A DNA stretch of 32,291 nucleotides from Methanofastidiosum sp. (GCA_035362715.1 DAOSDU010000017.1:1-32291), one strand, 5' to 3'; counted from the stretch's first letter, positions 16,061 to 23,848 are shown. The notes: a model not told the origin generated them from the letters alone. Numbers and translations: made by a program.

Positions 16061-16084
16061 CTCATAGGAATTTTTGTATAAATT

Positions 16085-16119
16085 AGACATCTAGGCTTTT
16101 TAGAAGTCTTATTTTATTT
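16085..16119 (+). terminator. Candidate attenuator: weak hairpin followed by T-rich tract
   Basis: AGAC and TCTA (16085-16088, 16090-16093) pair with TAGA and GTCT (16101-16104, 16106-16109), with an A/A mismatch and a seven-base loop. TTATTTTATTTT follows. Archaeal RNA polymerase terminates at T-tracts, so this is a plausible place for premature termination before trpB2. The stem is AT-rich and I give it only moderate weight. Confidence 0.35.
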
Positions 16120-16168
16120 TAGATAAATTATATCTTAGATTTTAATAAAATATTAAAGGAGGATAAAC

Positions 16169-17536
16169 ATGGAAAAAACCAAAATATTTTTGGATGAAAA
16201 CGAAATGCCAAAAAGATGGTATAACATACAGGCAGATCTTCCAAAACCTCTGCCGCCGGTATACAGCCCACAAACATTGAAAAGGGCAACATTGGAAGAA
16301 CTTTCAGTAATCTTTCCAATGGAAATAATAAAACAGGAAGTATCTCAAGAAAGATGGATTGATATTCCACAAGACATACGTGATATTTATGCAGTATGGA
16401 GACCTTCTCCTCTTTACAGAGCTCTAAGATTAGAGAAGGCCCTAAAAACACCTGCAAAAATTTATTTTAAATGGGAAGGGGTTTCACCTGCAGGCAGTCA
16501 CAAGCCAAACACAGCAGTAGCCCAAGCATACTATAATATGAAAGAAGGTACACAAACAATAACAACTGAAACTGGTGCAGGGCAGTGGGGATCTGCATTA
16601 AGCTACGCAACGAGTTTATTTGACATAACGTGCAGAGTTTACATGGTAAGAGTAAGTTACGAACAAAAACCTTACAGAAGAAATCTAATACATTTATGGG
16701 GAGCAGAAGTATTCCCAAGCCCAAGCAATAAGACAAATGCAGGAAGATCTTTCCTAAAAGATAATCCAGAACATCCCGGAAGTCTTGGAATTGCCATATC
16801 TGAAGCAGTAGAGGATGCAGCAACACATGAAGATACAAAATATTCTCTTGGGAGTGTTTTAAATCACGTTTGTATGCACCAGACAGTAATCGGTCTTGAA
16901 GCTAGAGAACAGTTAAAGATGGAAGAGAGATATCCAGACATAGTAATCGGTTGTGTTGGCGGCGGCTCCAACTTTGCTGGCGTTTCATTTCCATTCATAC
17001 ACGATAAACTAAAGGGAGATAAAAAGGATCTAAGAGTTGTTGCCGTTGAACCGCACTCATGTCCAACCCTTACCAAAGGTCTTTATGCATTCGATTATGG
17101 TGACTCCACAAAGCTAGGTCCAATTGCAAAAATGTTTACTTTGGGTCATGACTTCATCCCCCCAGGCATCCATGCCGGAGGATTAAGATACCACGGTGCC
17201 TCACCAATAGTAAGTTCACTAAAAGACCAAAACATTATCGAAGCTCAAGCATACCACCAAACAGAAGTATTTGAGGCGGCAATGCTCTTTGCACAAACAG
17301 AGGGGCATGTTCCAGCTCCAGAAACTGCTCATGCAGTTAAATCTGTTATTGAAGAAGCAAAGAAGTGCAAACAAACTGGCGAAGAGAAGGTAATTCTATT
17401 CAATGCAAGCGGACATGGACACTTCGACCTTAAATCCTACGAACTATACATTCATGGCAAATTAACAGACTACGAGTACCCAGTAGAACTTGTAAAGCAG
17501 TCTCTTAAAAAACTTCCAAAGATTCAGGAGGATTAA
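16169..17536 (+). CDS. trpB2: Tryptophan synthase beta chain 2 (TrpB2)
   Basis: PLP enzyme that joins indole and serine to tryptophan. The 455-residue chain has the longer N-terminal region and insertions of the TrpB2 subgroup. The PLP lysine is Lys112 in SPAGSHKPNTA, the catalytic glutamate is in TTETGAGQWG (Glu134), and the phosphate-binding loop GGGSN is at 264-268. TrpB2 proteins often act without TrpA; no trpA or other trp synthesis gene is near, so indole salvage is likely. AAAGGAGG at 16155-16162 is a strong ribosome binding site. The long leader with a Trp-rich peptide suggests expression follows Trp supply. A perfect hairpin encloses the stop. Confidence 0.95.
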   Translation: MEKTKIFLDENEMPKRWYNIQADLPKPLPPVYSPQTLKRATLEELSVIFPMEIIKQEVSQERWIDIPQDIRDIYAVWRPSPLYRALRLEKALKTPAKIYFKWEGVSPAGSHKPNTAVAQAYYNMKEGTQTITTETGAGQWGSALSYATSLFDITCRVYMVRVSYEQKPYRRNLIHLWGAEVFPSPSNKTNAGRSFLKDNPEHPGSLGIAISEAVEDAATHEDTKYSLGSVLNHVCMHQTVIGLEAREQLKMEERYPDIVIGCVGGGSNFAGVSFPFIHDKLKGDKKDLRVVAVEPHSCPTLTKGLYAFDYGDSTKLGPIAKMFTLGHDFIPPGIHAGGLRYHGASPIVSSLKDQNIIEAQAYHQTEVFEAAMLFAQTEGHVPAPETAHAVKSVIEEAKKCKQTGEEKVILFNASGHGHFDLKSYELYIHGKLTDYEYPVELVKQSLKKLPKIQED

Positions 17537-17555
17537 TCCTCCTATTTTTTATTTT
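17526..17555 (+). terminator. Perfect 18-base palindrome and T-run at the trpB2 stop
   Basis: AGGAGGATTAATCCTCCT (17526-17543) folds into a 7-bp stem with a TTAA loop and is followed by ATTTTTTATTTTT. The trpB2 stop codon sits in the loop. The shape is that of a bacterial-type intrinsic terminator. The next gene starts only 22 bases on, so read-through or partial termination would be needed for co-expression. Confidence 0.65.
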
Positions 17556-17564
17556 TGTGATAAA

Positions 17565-18668
17565 ATGAAAACTCTTGGTTTTTTGGTCAATCCCATTTCT
17601 GGTATGGGAGGTTCAGTTGGGCTAAAAGGAACTGACGGACTATATGAAAAAGCCCTAGAACTTGGTGCAGAAAAGGTGTCAAAAAACAGGGCGGAAGTAT
17701 TTTTTGAATCACTTGGTAAAGTAAAAGATGTAAAATTTCTTGTTCCTTCTAGTGAGATGGGCGAAGACTTAATAAAAAACAAAGAGCTTGAATATGAAGT
17801 TGTTTATACAGTTAAGGGATTAACTAGCAGAGAGGATACTCTAAAAACGATAGAAGAGTTCAAAAAGAGAAAAGTTGAGCTCATAATATTCTGTGGGGGA
17901 GATGGTACAGCAAGAGATATTTGTGAAGCTATCGGTACAGAGATTCCAGTTATTGGAATGCCTGCAGGAGTAAAGATGTTTTCATCAGTTTTTGCAATTA
18001 ATCCCAAGGCTGCTTCTGATCTTCTCAAGGCTTTTCTAGAAGGAAACTCAAAGTACAAGGATTCCGATGTTCTAGATATAGATGAAGAAAGTTATCGTGC
18101 TGATAAATTCATAATGAAGTTGTATGGCTATCTAAAAACTCCTTACGTGCCCAATCTAATACAGGATGCAAAGGCTGTATTTGAAGGCCAAGATGAAGAG
18201 ATGGCAAAGGAAGGCATAGCGGTATTTGCCAGCGAGTTTATGTCAGATGGGTCTTTGTATCTAGTTGGCGCAGGTTCTACAACTGCAAAGATTGCAGAAG
18301 TTATGGGGCTAAAAAAGACAATGCTTGGTGTAGATTTAATAAAAGATGAAAAACTCATTGCAAGTGACGTAAATGAAAAGGCAATTTTAGAATACATCCA
18401 AAATGAAAAAAGTGTAAAGATAATTGTGAGCCCTATAGGGGCACAGGGATTTGTCTTTGGTAGAGGAAATCAGCAGATTTCAAGCCAAGTTTTAAGAAAA
18501 GTTGGAAAAGAAAATATAATAATCATAGCAACTCCTCAAAAACTCGATAATACACCCTTTCTTCTAGTTGACACTGGTGATGATGAACTGGATACCGAAC
18601 TTTCAGGCAAGACTCTTGTAGTCTGTGCATATAGAATGGCCCAACGAAAGGATATAAGAAAAGATTAA
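17565..18668 (+). CDS. ATP-NAD kinase family protein (COG3199 type)
   Basis: A 367-residue member of the NAD/diacylglycerol kinase-like fold. N-terminal LGFLVNPISGMGGSVGLKGTDG and the motif CGGDGTARDICEAIG (GGDGT at 111-115) are the ATP and NAD binding marks. Later pieces are IPVIGMPAGVKMFSSVFA and SPIGAQGFVFGRGNQQISSQVL. This archaeal/bacterial subfamily is longer than classical NadK. It is usually annotated as a predicted NAD kinase; NADP synthesis from NAD is therefore likely but not certain. GTGAT upstream of ATG 17565 is the ribosome binding site. It sits between trpB2 and trpS with no obvious functional tie. Confidence 0.87.
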   Translation: MKTLGFLVNPISGMGGSVGLKGTDGLYEKALELGAEKVSKNRAEVFFESLGKVKDVKFLVPSSEMGEDLIKNKELEYEVVYTVKGLTSREDTLKTIEEFKKRKVELIIFCGGDGTARDICEAIGTEIPVIGMPAGVKMFSSVFAINPKAASDLLKAFLEGNSKYKDSDVLDIDEESYRADKFIMKLYGYLKTPYVPNLIQDAKAVFEGQDEEMAKEGIAVFASEFMSDGSLYLVGAGSTTAKIAEVMGLKKTMLGVDLIKDEKLIASDVNEKAILEYIQNEKSVKIIVSPIGAQGFVFGRGNQQISSQVLRKVGKENIIIIATPQKLDNTPFLLVDTGDDELDTELSGKTLVVCAYRMAQRKDIRKD

Positions 18669-18704
18669 ACTTAAAAAGAACTAAAATCAGGTTATTCTGA
18701 TATT

Positions 18705-19823
18705 ATGGACGAGTCAGTTGTTACCCCTTGGGAAGTAGAAGGGGAAATTGATTATAATAAACTCATAAAACAGTTTGGAACTGATATCCTTACTGAAGAG
18801 TTATTAAATACTATAAAGAAGTATACGGGAGATTTACATCCATTTCTCAGAAGGAAATTATTCTTTTCACATAGAGACTTGGGATGGATCTTAAAGAAGT
18901 ATGAAGAAGGCGAAAAGTTTGCCCTATATACTGGAAGAGGACCTTCTGGGCATACCCACATTGGCCACCTTGTCCCGTGGATATTTTGTAAATGGCTCCA
19001 GGACAAATTCGATTGTGAGTTCTATTTCCAGATGACAGATGATGAAAAGTTCATGATGAGACCAGACCTTACACTTGAACAGACACATGCGTTTGCCTAC
19101 GAGAATGCACTCGACGTAATTGCTTTGGGATTTGACCCGAAAAAAACGTTCATCTTCTCTGATATCGATTATGCAAAAACGCTTTACAAAATATCAATCC
19201 AGGTTGCAAAGAATGTGACAACTTCCACAGCTAAGGCCGTTTTTGGCTTCAAGAATTCAACTAATATCGGGATGGTATTCTTCCCCTCCGTTCAGGCAGC
19301 CCCCTGCTTTTTGCCTTCTGTTCTAAAAGGATACAATGTTCCTGTTTTAATTCCAGCGGCAATTGACCAAGACCCTTACTGGAGAATTTCAAGAGACGTT
19401 GCACCAAAACTTGGTTACTACAAACCAGCTGCAATACATAACATGTTTCTCCCAGGACTTGAAGGGCCTAGTGGCAAGATGTCTGCTTCAAAGAGCGATA
19501 CTGCAATTTTTTCTGTTGACCCACCAAAAGAAGTCGACAAAAAAATCAAACGAGCTTTCACTGGTGGAGGGCAGACTATAAAGGAGCATAAGGAAAAGGG
19601 CGGAAATCCAGGAGTCTGTACAATATATCAATACCTTTATTTTATCTTTGAAGATGACAACAAGAAGATAAAGGAGATTCATGACGGCTGCAAACGTGGA
19701 GAAGTGTTCTGCGGAGAGTGCAAGAATCTCTTAAGTGAAAAACTAGTCAAGTTTATCACAACACACCAGGAAAACAGAGAAAAGGCAAAAGATGTCCTCG
19801 ATAAATTCCTATTAAAGGATTAA
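18705..19823 (+). CDS. trpS: Tryptophanyl-tRNA synthetase
   Basis: Class I synthetase charging tRNA-Trp. The 372-residue chain is of the archaeal/eukaryotic type, with an N-terminal VTPWEVEG extension. The first signature is GPSGHTHIGHL (THIGH at 84-88) and the second is GKMSASKSD (KMSAS at 258-262). AIDQDPYWRISRDVA is another conserved TrpRS block. The gap to the preceding gene is 36 bases and contains a small hairpin (ATCAG/CTGAT, 18686-18701) and a TTAAAA element, so it may have its own promoter. Its place two genes after trpB2 makes a Trp-use block with the leader peptide. Confidence 0.97.
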   Translation: MDESVVTPWEVEGEIDYNKLIKQFGTDILTEELLNTIKKYTGDLHPFLRRKLFFSHRDLGWILKKYEEGEKFALYTGRGPSGHTHIGHLVPWIFCKWLQDKFDCEFYFQMTDDEKFMMRPDLTLEQTHAFAYENALDVIALGFDPKKTFIFSDIDYAKTLYKISIQVAKNVTTSTAKAVFGFKNSTNIGMVFFPSVQAAPCFLPSVLKGYNVPVLIPAAIDQDPYWRISRDVAPKLGYYKPAAIHNMFLPGLEGPSGKMSASKSDTAIFSVDPPKEVDKKIKRAFTGGGQTIKEHKEKGGNPGVCTIYQYLYFIFEDDNKKIKEIHDGCKRGEVFCGECKNLLSEKLVKFITTHQENREKAKDVLDKFLLKD

Positions 19824-20764
19824 AGCTTTCTCAAATAGTATTTTTTACCTTTATAGTTTATTTCTCTTATTTTATCTTTTTCAAGCATATTTTTTACAAT
19901 GTCAAATCCTCTACCAGCTTTTCTTAGATAAGAATCAAGTGCATCTTCTCTCATTGGATGGACAGAAACTATACTCAAAAGCTCTTCTTCTACATTCCCG
20001 GAATAAAAAAAATCATTTCCCTCGTACCCTATCAATAACTCTGTCTCAAGATTATTCTCATTAAAAATCTGATAAGCAAGATTAATAGTATCTTCTTTGG
20101 GGATGTCGGCTGATTTTTCTGCTGGTGGCCTTATTGGAACTGAAATAAAGCTTTTCTGAGGATTTAATCTTTTAATAAAGCTTGCAGTATTAATTAGATT
20201 GAGAGGTTTATCGTTATAACCTCTAACTAACATAGTTTCAGTGAATAAAATACCTTTGAAGTTTTTTGAGAATTTTATCAAACCTGATTTGATTTCTTCA
20301 ATATCAAGGGATTTACATGGCCGATTTATTTTCTTCCAAATGGCTGGATCAATCGAATCGACCTTTACAGATACAAGATCGGCCTTATATAAAGCGTCTC
20401 TTACTTCATCAAGCCACAACAAGGACGAATTAGTGATTATTGCAATCCTTATGTCCATTGATTTCAATAGATCTATTTCCATGCCCAGATTTTTGTCAAG
20501 TGTTGGCTCACCGTCGGGTACAAAAGTAAGGTAGTCTATAGAGCCACCTTTATTTATGGTATCTTTTACTTTAGATTTTACAGATTCAAGAATATATTCA
20601 GGTTGATAAAAAATGCTTCTTTCAGAACTCATATTGAAAGTTCTTCCAATTTGGCAATAAATACAAGAATATGTGCATATCTTTGGAGGTATGTTATTTA
20701 TCCCAAAACTTCGGCCCAATCTTCTAGAAGGTACAGGCCCAAAAACTAAGTTTTTAGATTCCAT
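19820..20764 (-). CDS. Radical SAM protein (COG0731-like)
   Basis: A 314-residue radical SAM enzyme. The [4Fe-4S] ligands are Cys30, Cys34 and Cys37 in CTYSCIYCQIG. The GGE-like region is VPDGEPTLD. N-terminal FGPVPSRRLGRSFGIN is the hallmark of the COG0731 family, and DLVSVKVDSIDPAIWKKINRP is another shared block. The C-terminal region (about 235-314) looks like a small winged-helix domain. The family has no settled reaction. It is the last gene of the cluster-assembly operon, one base after the ATPase gene stop, so it probably works with those proteins. Its stop overlaps trpS by four bases. Confidence 0.9.
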   Translation of the reverse strand: MESKNLVFGPVPSRRLGRSFGINNIPPKICTYSCIYCQIGRTFNMSSERSIFYQPEYILESVKSKVKDTINKGGSIDYLTFVPDGEPTLDKNLGMEIDLLKSMDIRIAIITNSSLLWLDEVRDALYKADLVSVKVDSIDPAIWKKINRPCKSLDIEEIKSGLIKFSKNFKGILFTETMLVRGYNDKPLNLINTASFIKRLNPQKSFISVPIRPPAEKSADIPKEDTINLAYQIFNENNLETELLIGYEGNDFFYSGNVEEELLSIVSVHPMREDALDSYLRKAGRGFDIVKNMLEKDKIREINYKGKKYYLRKL

Positions 20765-20765
20765 T

Positions 20766-21629
20766 TTAATCTTTTAGTAACTCCATAATTTTTTCCCATA
20801 TTTCAATTATTTTAAGCGATAATGGTGAATCGGGAAGTTCGATTAACGTCTTGCGTGAAACAATTGCCGAATTTACAATAGGATTATAGGGCAACTCCCC
20901 AATCACAAGGATATTGTTTCTATTGCAGTACTCTTTGATATTTGAAGTATTTTGCATATTTATGTCAAATTTATTTATACAAACGACAGATTTAACCCCA
21001 AAGTGCCCATTAACTTCAAGTACTCGTTCAAGATCATGAATCGCAGAAAATGTCGGTTCTGTTACAATAATAGCAAGGTTAATCCCTGTGATTGTAGATA
21101 TCACTGGACAGCCTATTCCAGGCGGCCCATCAATAAGTATTAAATCTTTATTATCCTCGATTGAAATTTTTATTGCATTTTTTCTTACTTCATTTACAAG
21201 TTTTCCAGAAGATTGTGCACCAGGTTTTAAAAATGCATGCGCCAAAATACCTAAACGAGTTTTTGAAACATAAGTATAACCGGATATTTTATCACTCATG
21301 GTTATAGCTTTGGAAGCGCATAAAAAATGACAAACTCCGCAACCTTCACATAGGTTTGCTGTTATCTTAATATCCTTAGTGACTGCACCGAATTTACACC
21401 CAAGATAGCATGCTAAACAATTAGTACACTTGTTTTTGTCAATATGAGCTATTTGCGAGCCAATGAAATCTTTTGTTTTCAATATTGTGGGATTTAGAAC
21501 TATGTGCAGGTTTGATGCATCAACATCACAATCTGCTATGACGGTATTTTTCGCAAGAGAGGCAAATGCCAAAACTAATGAGCTCTTACCAGTTCCGCCT
21601 TTGCCACTTACTACTGCAATCTGCTTCAT
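20766..21629 (-). CDS. MinD-family ATPase with inserted ferredoxin domain (second copy)
   Basis: A 287-residue P-loop ATPase of the Mrp/MinD/CooC group. The deviant Walker A is GKGGTGKSS (9-17). An 8-Cys ferredoxin insert holds Cys68, 71, 74, 78 and Cys94, 97, 100, 104, enough for two [4Fe-4S] clusters. DLILIDGPPGIGCPVISTI is Walker B. Such ATPases occur in tandem with NifX-like proteins in anaerobes, where orange-protein (ORP) complexes have been described in Desulfovibrio. Its ATG overlaps the stop of the previous ATPase gene by four bases, so a heterodimer is likely. Confidence 0.93.
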   Translation of the reverse strand: MKQIAVVSGKGGTGKSSLVLAFASLAKNTVIADCDVDASNLHIVLNPTILKTKDFIGSQIAHIDKNKCTNCLACYLGCKFGAVTKDIKITANLCEGCGVCHFLCASKAITMSDKISGYTYVSKTRLGILAHAFLKPGAQSSGKLVNEVRKNAIKISIEDNKDLILIDGPPGIGCPVISTITGINLAIIVTEPTFSAIHDLERVLEVNGHFGVKSVVCINKFDINMQNTSNIKEYCNRNNILVIGELPYNPIVNSAIVSRKTLIELPDSPLSLKIIEIWEKIMELLKD

Positions 21630-22459
21630 TTTTCTCTACCCTTAATGTTATTAAACATGAGGACAAGCTGCCCACTGATTTCTGGGAAATAATCTAAAAA
21701 TACCTCTCCTTTTGAGTATAGTTTTGCTATATCTTCGTTGTAGGGTATTTTAAGTAGTATTGGAATCATTTCGTGCTTACAGAACAGTTCAATTTCATCG
21801 TCACCTATTCCATCACGATTGATTATTACCCCAAAAGGAATTCTCATTTCTTTTAGTGCTTCTACAGCTATTTTTAAATCATTGAATCCAAAAGGTGTCG
21901 GCTCTGTAACTAAAACGCAGAAATCTGAACCATTCACTGTTTCAAGAAAAGAGCAAGAAGTTCCTGGGGGGCAGTCAAGTATAGTGTCGATATCTGATCT
22001 TATCTGGTACTTCAGCGCTTTTATTATTGGGGTTGGGCGAACCTCACCAATATCTAAAATACCCTCGAAAAATGAAATCCCTCCGCTAGTTCCCCTTCGT
22101 ATAACCCCAATTTTTTTATCTGCCCAGTTTATTGCGTCATTTGGGCAGGCCAATTTACATCCTCCGCAAGAATGGCAGAGTCCCGAGAAGACTTTTATTC
22201 CAGAGGGGAGATCTATTATTGCATTAAAATTACAAAAGTCTGCACATTTTCCACAACTTAAACACTTCTCGCAATCGATTTCAGGTATTTCTACTTTTAC
22301 ATCTTGAGTATTTTCTATTCTAGCTTTGATGAAAATATTGTCATTTGGCTCTTCAACGTCACAATCTATCAATTGAACTCTATCTAAACTTAAGGCTAAA
22401 TTTACTGAGACTGTAGTTTTCCCAGTACCTCCTTTCCCGCTAGCTATGGACAATATCAT
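21626..22459 (-). CDS. MinD-family ATPase with inserted ferredoxin domain (first copy)
   Basis: A 277-residue paralogue of the next gene. Walker A is GKGGTGKTT (8-16). Ferredoxin-like cysteines are Cys63, 66, 69, 72, 76 and Cys95, 98, 101, 105; the first group has one extra cysteine. TILDCPPGTSCSFLETV is Walker B with the CPPG variant typical of this group. Likely role: nucleotide-dependent handling of an Fe-S or mixed-metal cluster together with the NifX-like proteins of the operon; this is inference from family and context. Confidence 0.93.
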   Translation of the reverse strand: MILSIASGKGGTGKTTVSVNLALSLDRVQLIDCDVEEPNDNIFIKARIENTQDVKVEIPEIDCEKCLSCGKCADFCNFNAIIDLPSGIKVFSGLCHSCGGCKLACPNDAINWADKKIGVIRRGTSGGISFFEGILDIGEVRPTPIIKALKYQIRSDIDTILDCPPGTSCSFLETVNGSDFCVLVTEPTPFGFNDLKIAVEALKEMRIPFGVIINRDGIGDDEIELFCKHEMIPILLKIPYNEDIAKLYSKGEVFLDYFPEISGQLVLMFNNIKGREK

Positions 22460-22484
22460 CTAATCACTAGTTAAAAAAGAAAAA

Positions 22485-22874
22485 TTAATGATGACAGCTT
22501 CCGTTGCTGTGATCACCAAATTTATGCTCGCTGCATGAATCAGAAACTGTAGCTTTTTTGAGTTTCATATTTTTATAATCAGATATAGCGTCCTCAACGC
22601 TTCCTGTTGCCCCAATATATACTTCAATTCCGTATTCAATAAACATACTTAGTGCTCTTCTGCCTAAACCCCTGCATATAAGAATATCAACGCCTTCTTT
22701 TTTCATAAGTTCTGGCGGATATCCAATCCCTCCCATATGTTCACTTGTGTTCTCAATGACTTTGATATCATGAGACTTAAGGTCATATATGGTATAAGTA
22801 GGAGTTCTTCCAAAATGTTCGCCTATTAATTCAATAAATCCTGCATTACCTTCTGTTGGAAAACAAAGTTTCAT
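22485..22874 (-). CDS. NifX/NafY-like dinitrogenase cofactor-binding domain protein with His/Cys tail
   Basis: A 129-residue NifB/NifX/VnfX-type alpha/beta domain, the fold that binds FeMo-co precursors or the Mo-Cu cluster of orange protein. Typical stretches are IGEHFGRTPTYTIYDL and GVDILICRGLGRRALSMF with GIEVYIGATGSVEDAI. The last 17 residues contain Cys and His repeatedly (SCSEHKFGDHSNGSCHH), a likely metal-binding tail. The next gene upstream encodes a second such domain. No nif structural genes are near, so a nitrogenase role is not indicated. Confidence 0.9.
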   Translation of the reverse strand: MKLCFPTEGNAGFIELIGEHFGRTPTYTIYDLKSHDIKVIENTSEHMGGIGYPPELMKKEGVDILICRGLGRRALSMFIEYGIEVYIGATGSVEDAISDYKNMKLKKATVSDSCSEHKFGDHSNGSCHH

Positions 22875-22882
22875 GTGATCGT

Positions 22883-23251
22883 CTACCTTCTTAATCCTGA
22901 ATGTGTATTAACGTTAGGTGATGAAGCTTTAGAATAATTACCTTCCTTGAAAATTTTAACTGCTTCATTTACCGTTCCTTTAAATTCTTGCACAACTTCT
23001 ATTCCCTCAGCTTGTAGAATCTGAAATGCGTTTGGCCCAATGTTTCCACTAATTACTGCTTTTATGCCCTTCTTAATAAGATTCTTTGCCGCCTCTATAC
23101 CTGCACCATTGGATGCAGACGCGGCAGAGTTTGGATATACTTCAAAATTATTTGTTTCGACATCAACTATTAAAAAGTAACTGCACCTGCCAAATCTCTG
23201 ATCTACTTGGGATGTGAGGTCTGTACCTGCTGAAGATATAGCTATCCTCAT
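22883..23251 (-). CDS. NifX/NafY-like cofactor-binding domain protein
   Basis: A 122-residue single-domain protein with MRIAISSAGTDLTSQVDQRFGRCSYFLIVD at the start, GIEAAKNLIKKGIKAVISGNIGPNAFQILQAEGIEV in the middle. This is the standard Nitro_FeMo-Co family profile. The start codon overlaps the stop of the small Cys-rich gene before it (ATGA). It is eight bases from the second NifX-like gene. Binding of a Mo- or Fe-containing cluster is inferred from the family. Confidence 0.93.
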   Translation of the reverse strand: MRIAISSAGTDLTSQVDQRFGRCSYFLIVDVETNNFEVYPNSAASASNGAGIEAAKNLIKKGIKAVISGNIGPNAFQILQAEGIEVVQEFKGTVNEAVKIFKEGNYSKASSPNVNTHSGLRR

Positions 23252-23406
23252 CTTAACCCTCCTAAGGAATACCTTATCATTACAGCGCTACATTTTGGAC
23301 ACTTCTTAGATAAACAAGGAGTGTCTCTTTCATGTGATTCTTTGTGGCCGCATTTGGTATAGATACATTCTCCTTCTGGACCTCTAACGTGTCTAAAACC
23401 TACCAT
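23248..23406 (-). CDS. Tiny Cys-rich zinc-ribbon-like protein (52 residues)
   Basis: Short frame from ATG 23406 to TGA 23248, set tightly between its neighbours: one base after the stop of the DUF5320-like gene and a four-base overlap with the next start. The 52 residues contain Cys14, Cys19, Cys31, Cys36 and Cys39 (CPKC-type knuckle at 36-39), plus His6, 21 and 25. It probably binds zinc or iron as a zinc ribbon or rubredoxin-like knuckle. Its position argues for a role in the cluster-binding complex. Confidence 0.78.
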   Translation of the reverse strand: MVGFRHVRGPEGECIYTKCGHKESHERDTPCLSKKCPKCSAVMIRYSLGGLR

Positions 23407-23407
23407 T

Positions 23408-23677
23408 TTATTCCACATCTTCTGAAATTTTATTTAATCTTGTTTCTAACTGTTGGATCTCTTTCTTCAAAAAATCTATGTTGTCCAATAAAATCTTTTT
23501 TTCTTCTTCTTTACAGATTTTTCCCTCTTTAGCGAGCTCTGACTCTAGTAAATATGCGCATGGCCCTCTCCCAAGGCCACCTCGGCCCCTTCCAAGACCT
23601 GCAATTCCATAGCTAGGCTCGTACAGATTCCTGCCACAATGGGCATGAAATCCTCTATTGAATGTTCTTCCCCACAT
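23408..23677 (-). CDS. DUF5320-like small protein, first gene of the operon
   Basis: An 89-residue protein. The N-terminal half is rich in Gly and Arg (AGLGRGRGGLGRGP) with two cysteines. The C-terminal half is a Glu/Lys-rich coiled coil (about 55-86: EEEKKILLDNIDFLKKEIQQLETRL). This two-part layout is typical of DUF5320 proteins found beside NifX-like and MinD-like genes in anaerobes. GGTGAT precedes the ATG. Function unknown. Confidence 0.82.
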   Translation of the reverse strand: MWGRTFNRGFHAHCGRNLYEPSYGIAGLGRGRGGLGRGPCAYLLESELAKEGKICKEEEKKILLDNIDFLKKEIQQLETRLNKISEDVE

Positions 23678-23690
23678 TTTATCACCAAAT

Positions 23691-23702
23691 GAATATATAT
23701 TC
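23691..23702. promoter_or_regulatory. 12-base palindrome in front of the cluster operon
   Basis: GAATATATATTC is a perfect palindrome 14 bases before the operon's first ATG (minus strand). It is too close to the gene to be its TATA box; TTTTAAATA at about 23708-23716 is better placed. The palindrome would then cover the transcription start, a typical repressor position. Confidence 0.35.
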
Positions 23703-23848
23703 GTTATTATTTAAAAGTTTCGGTTGACCCCATATTTTTAATCGATTAATATATTTAAAAAAATGTAAATCAATAATTAAAAATATTTAATCATTAAATT
23801 ATATAAATATTGCATTAATGATGAGCTATAAAACCAAAAGATTTATAT

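Noticed and set aside
16085..16119. A complete bacterial-style terminator/antiterminator switch for the trp leader
   Set aside because: The best antiterminator partner I found (16008-16014) would be covered by the stalled ribosome and so predicts the wrong polarity. I report the elements but not a working switch.
21819..22307. A 162-codon open frame on the plus strand
   Set aside because: Antisense to a clear MinD-ferredoxin ATPase; the product is low in recognisable features.
22485..23251. Nitrogenase cofactor genes (nifX)
   Set aside because: The domain is shared by many non-nitrogenase proteins, and no nif structural or assembly genes are in the window.
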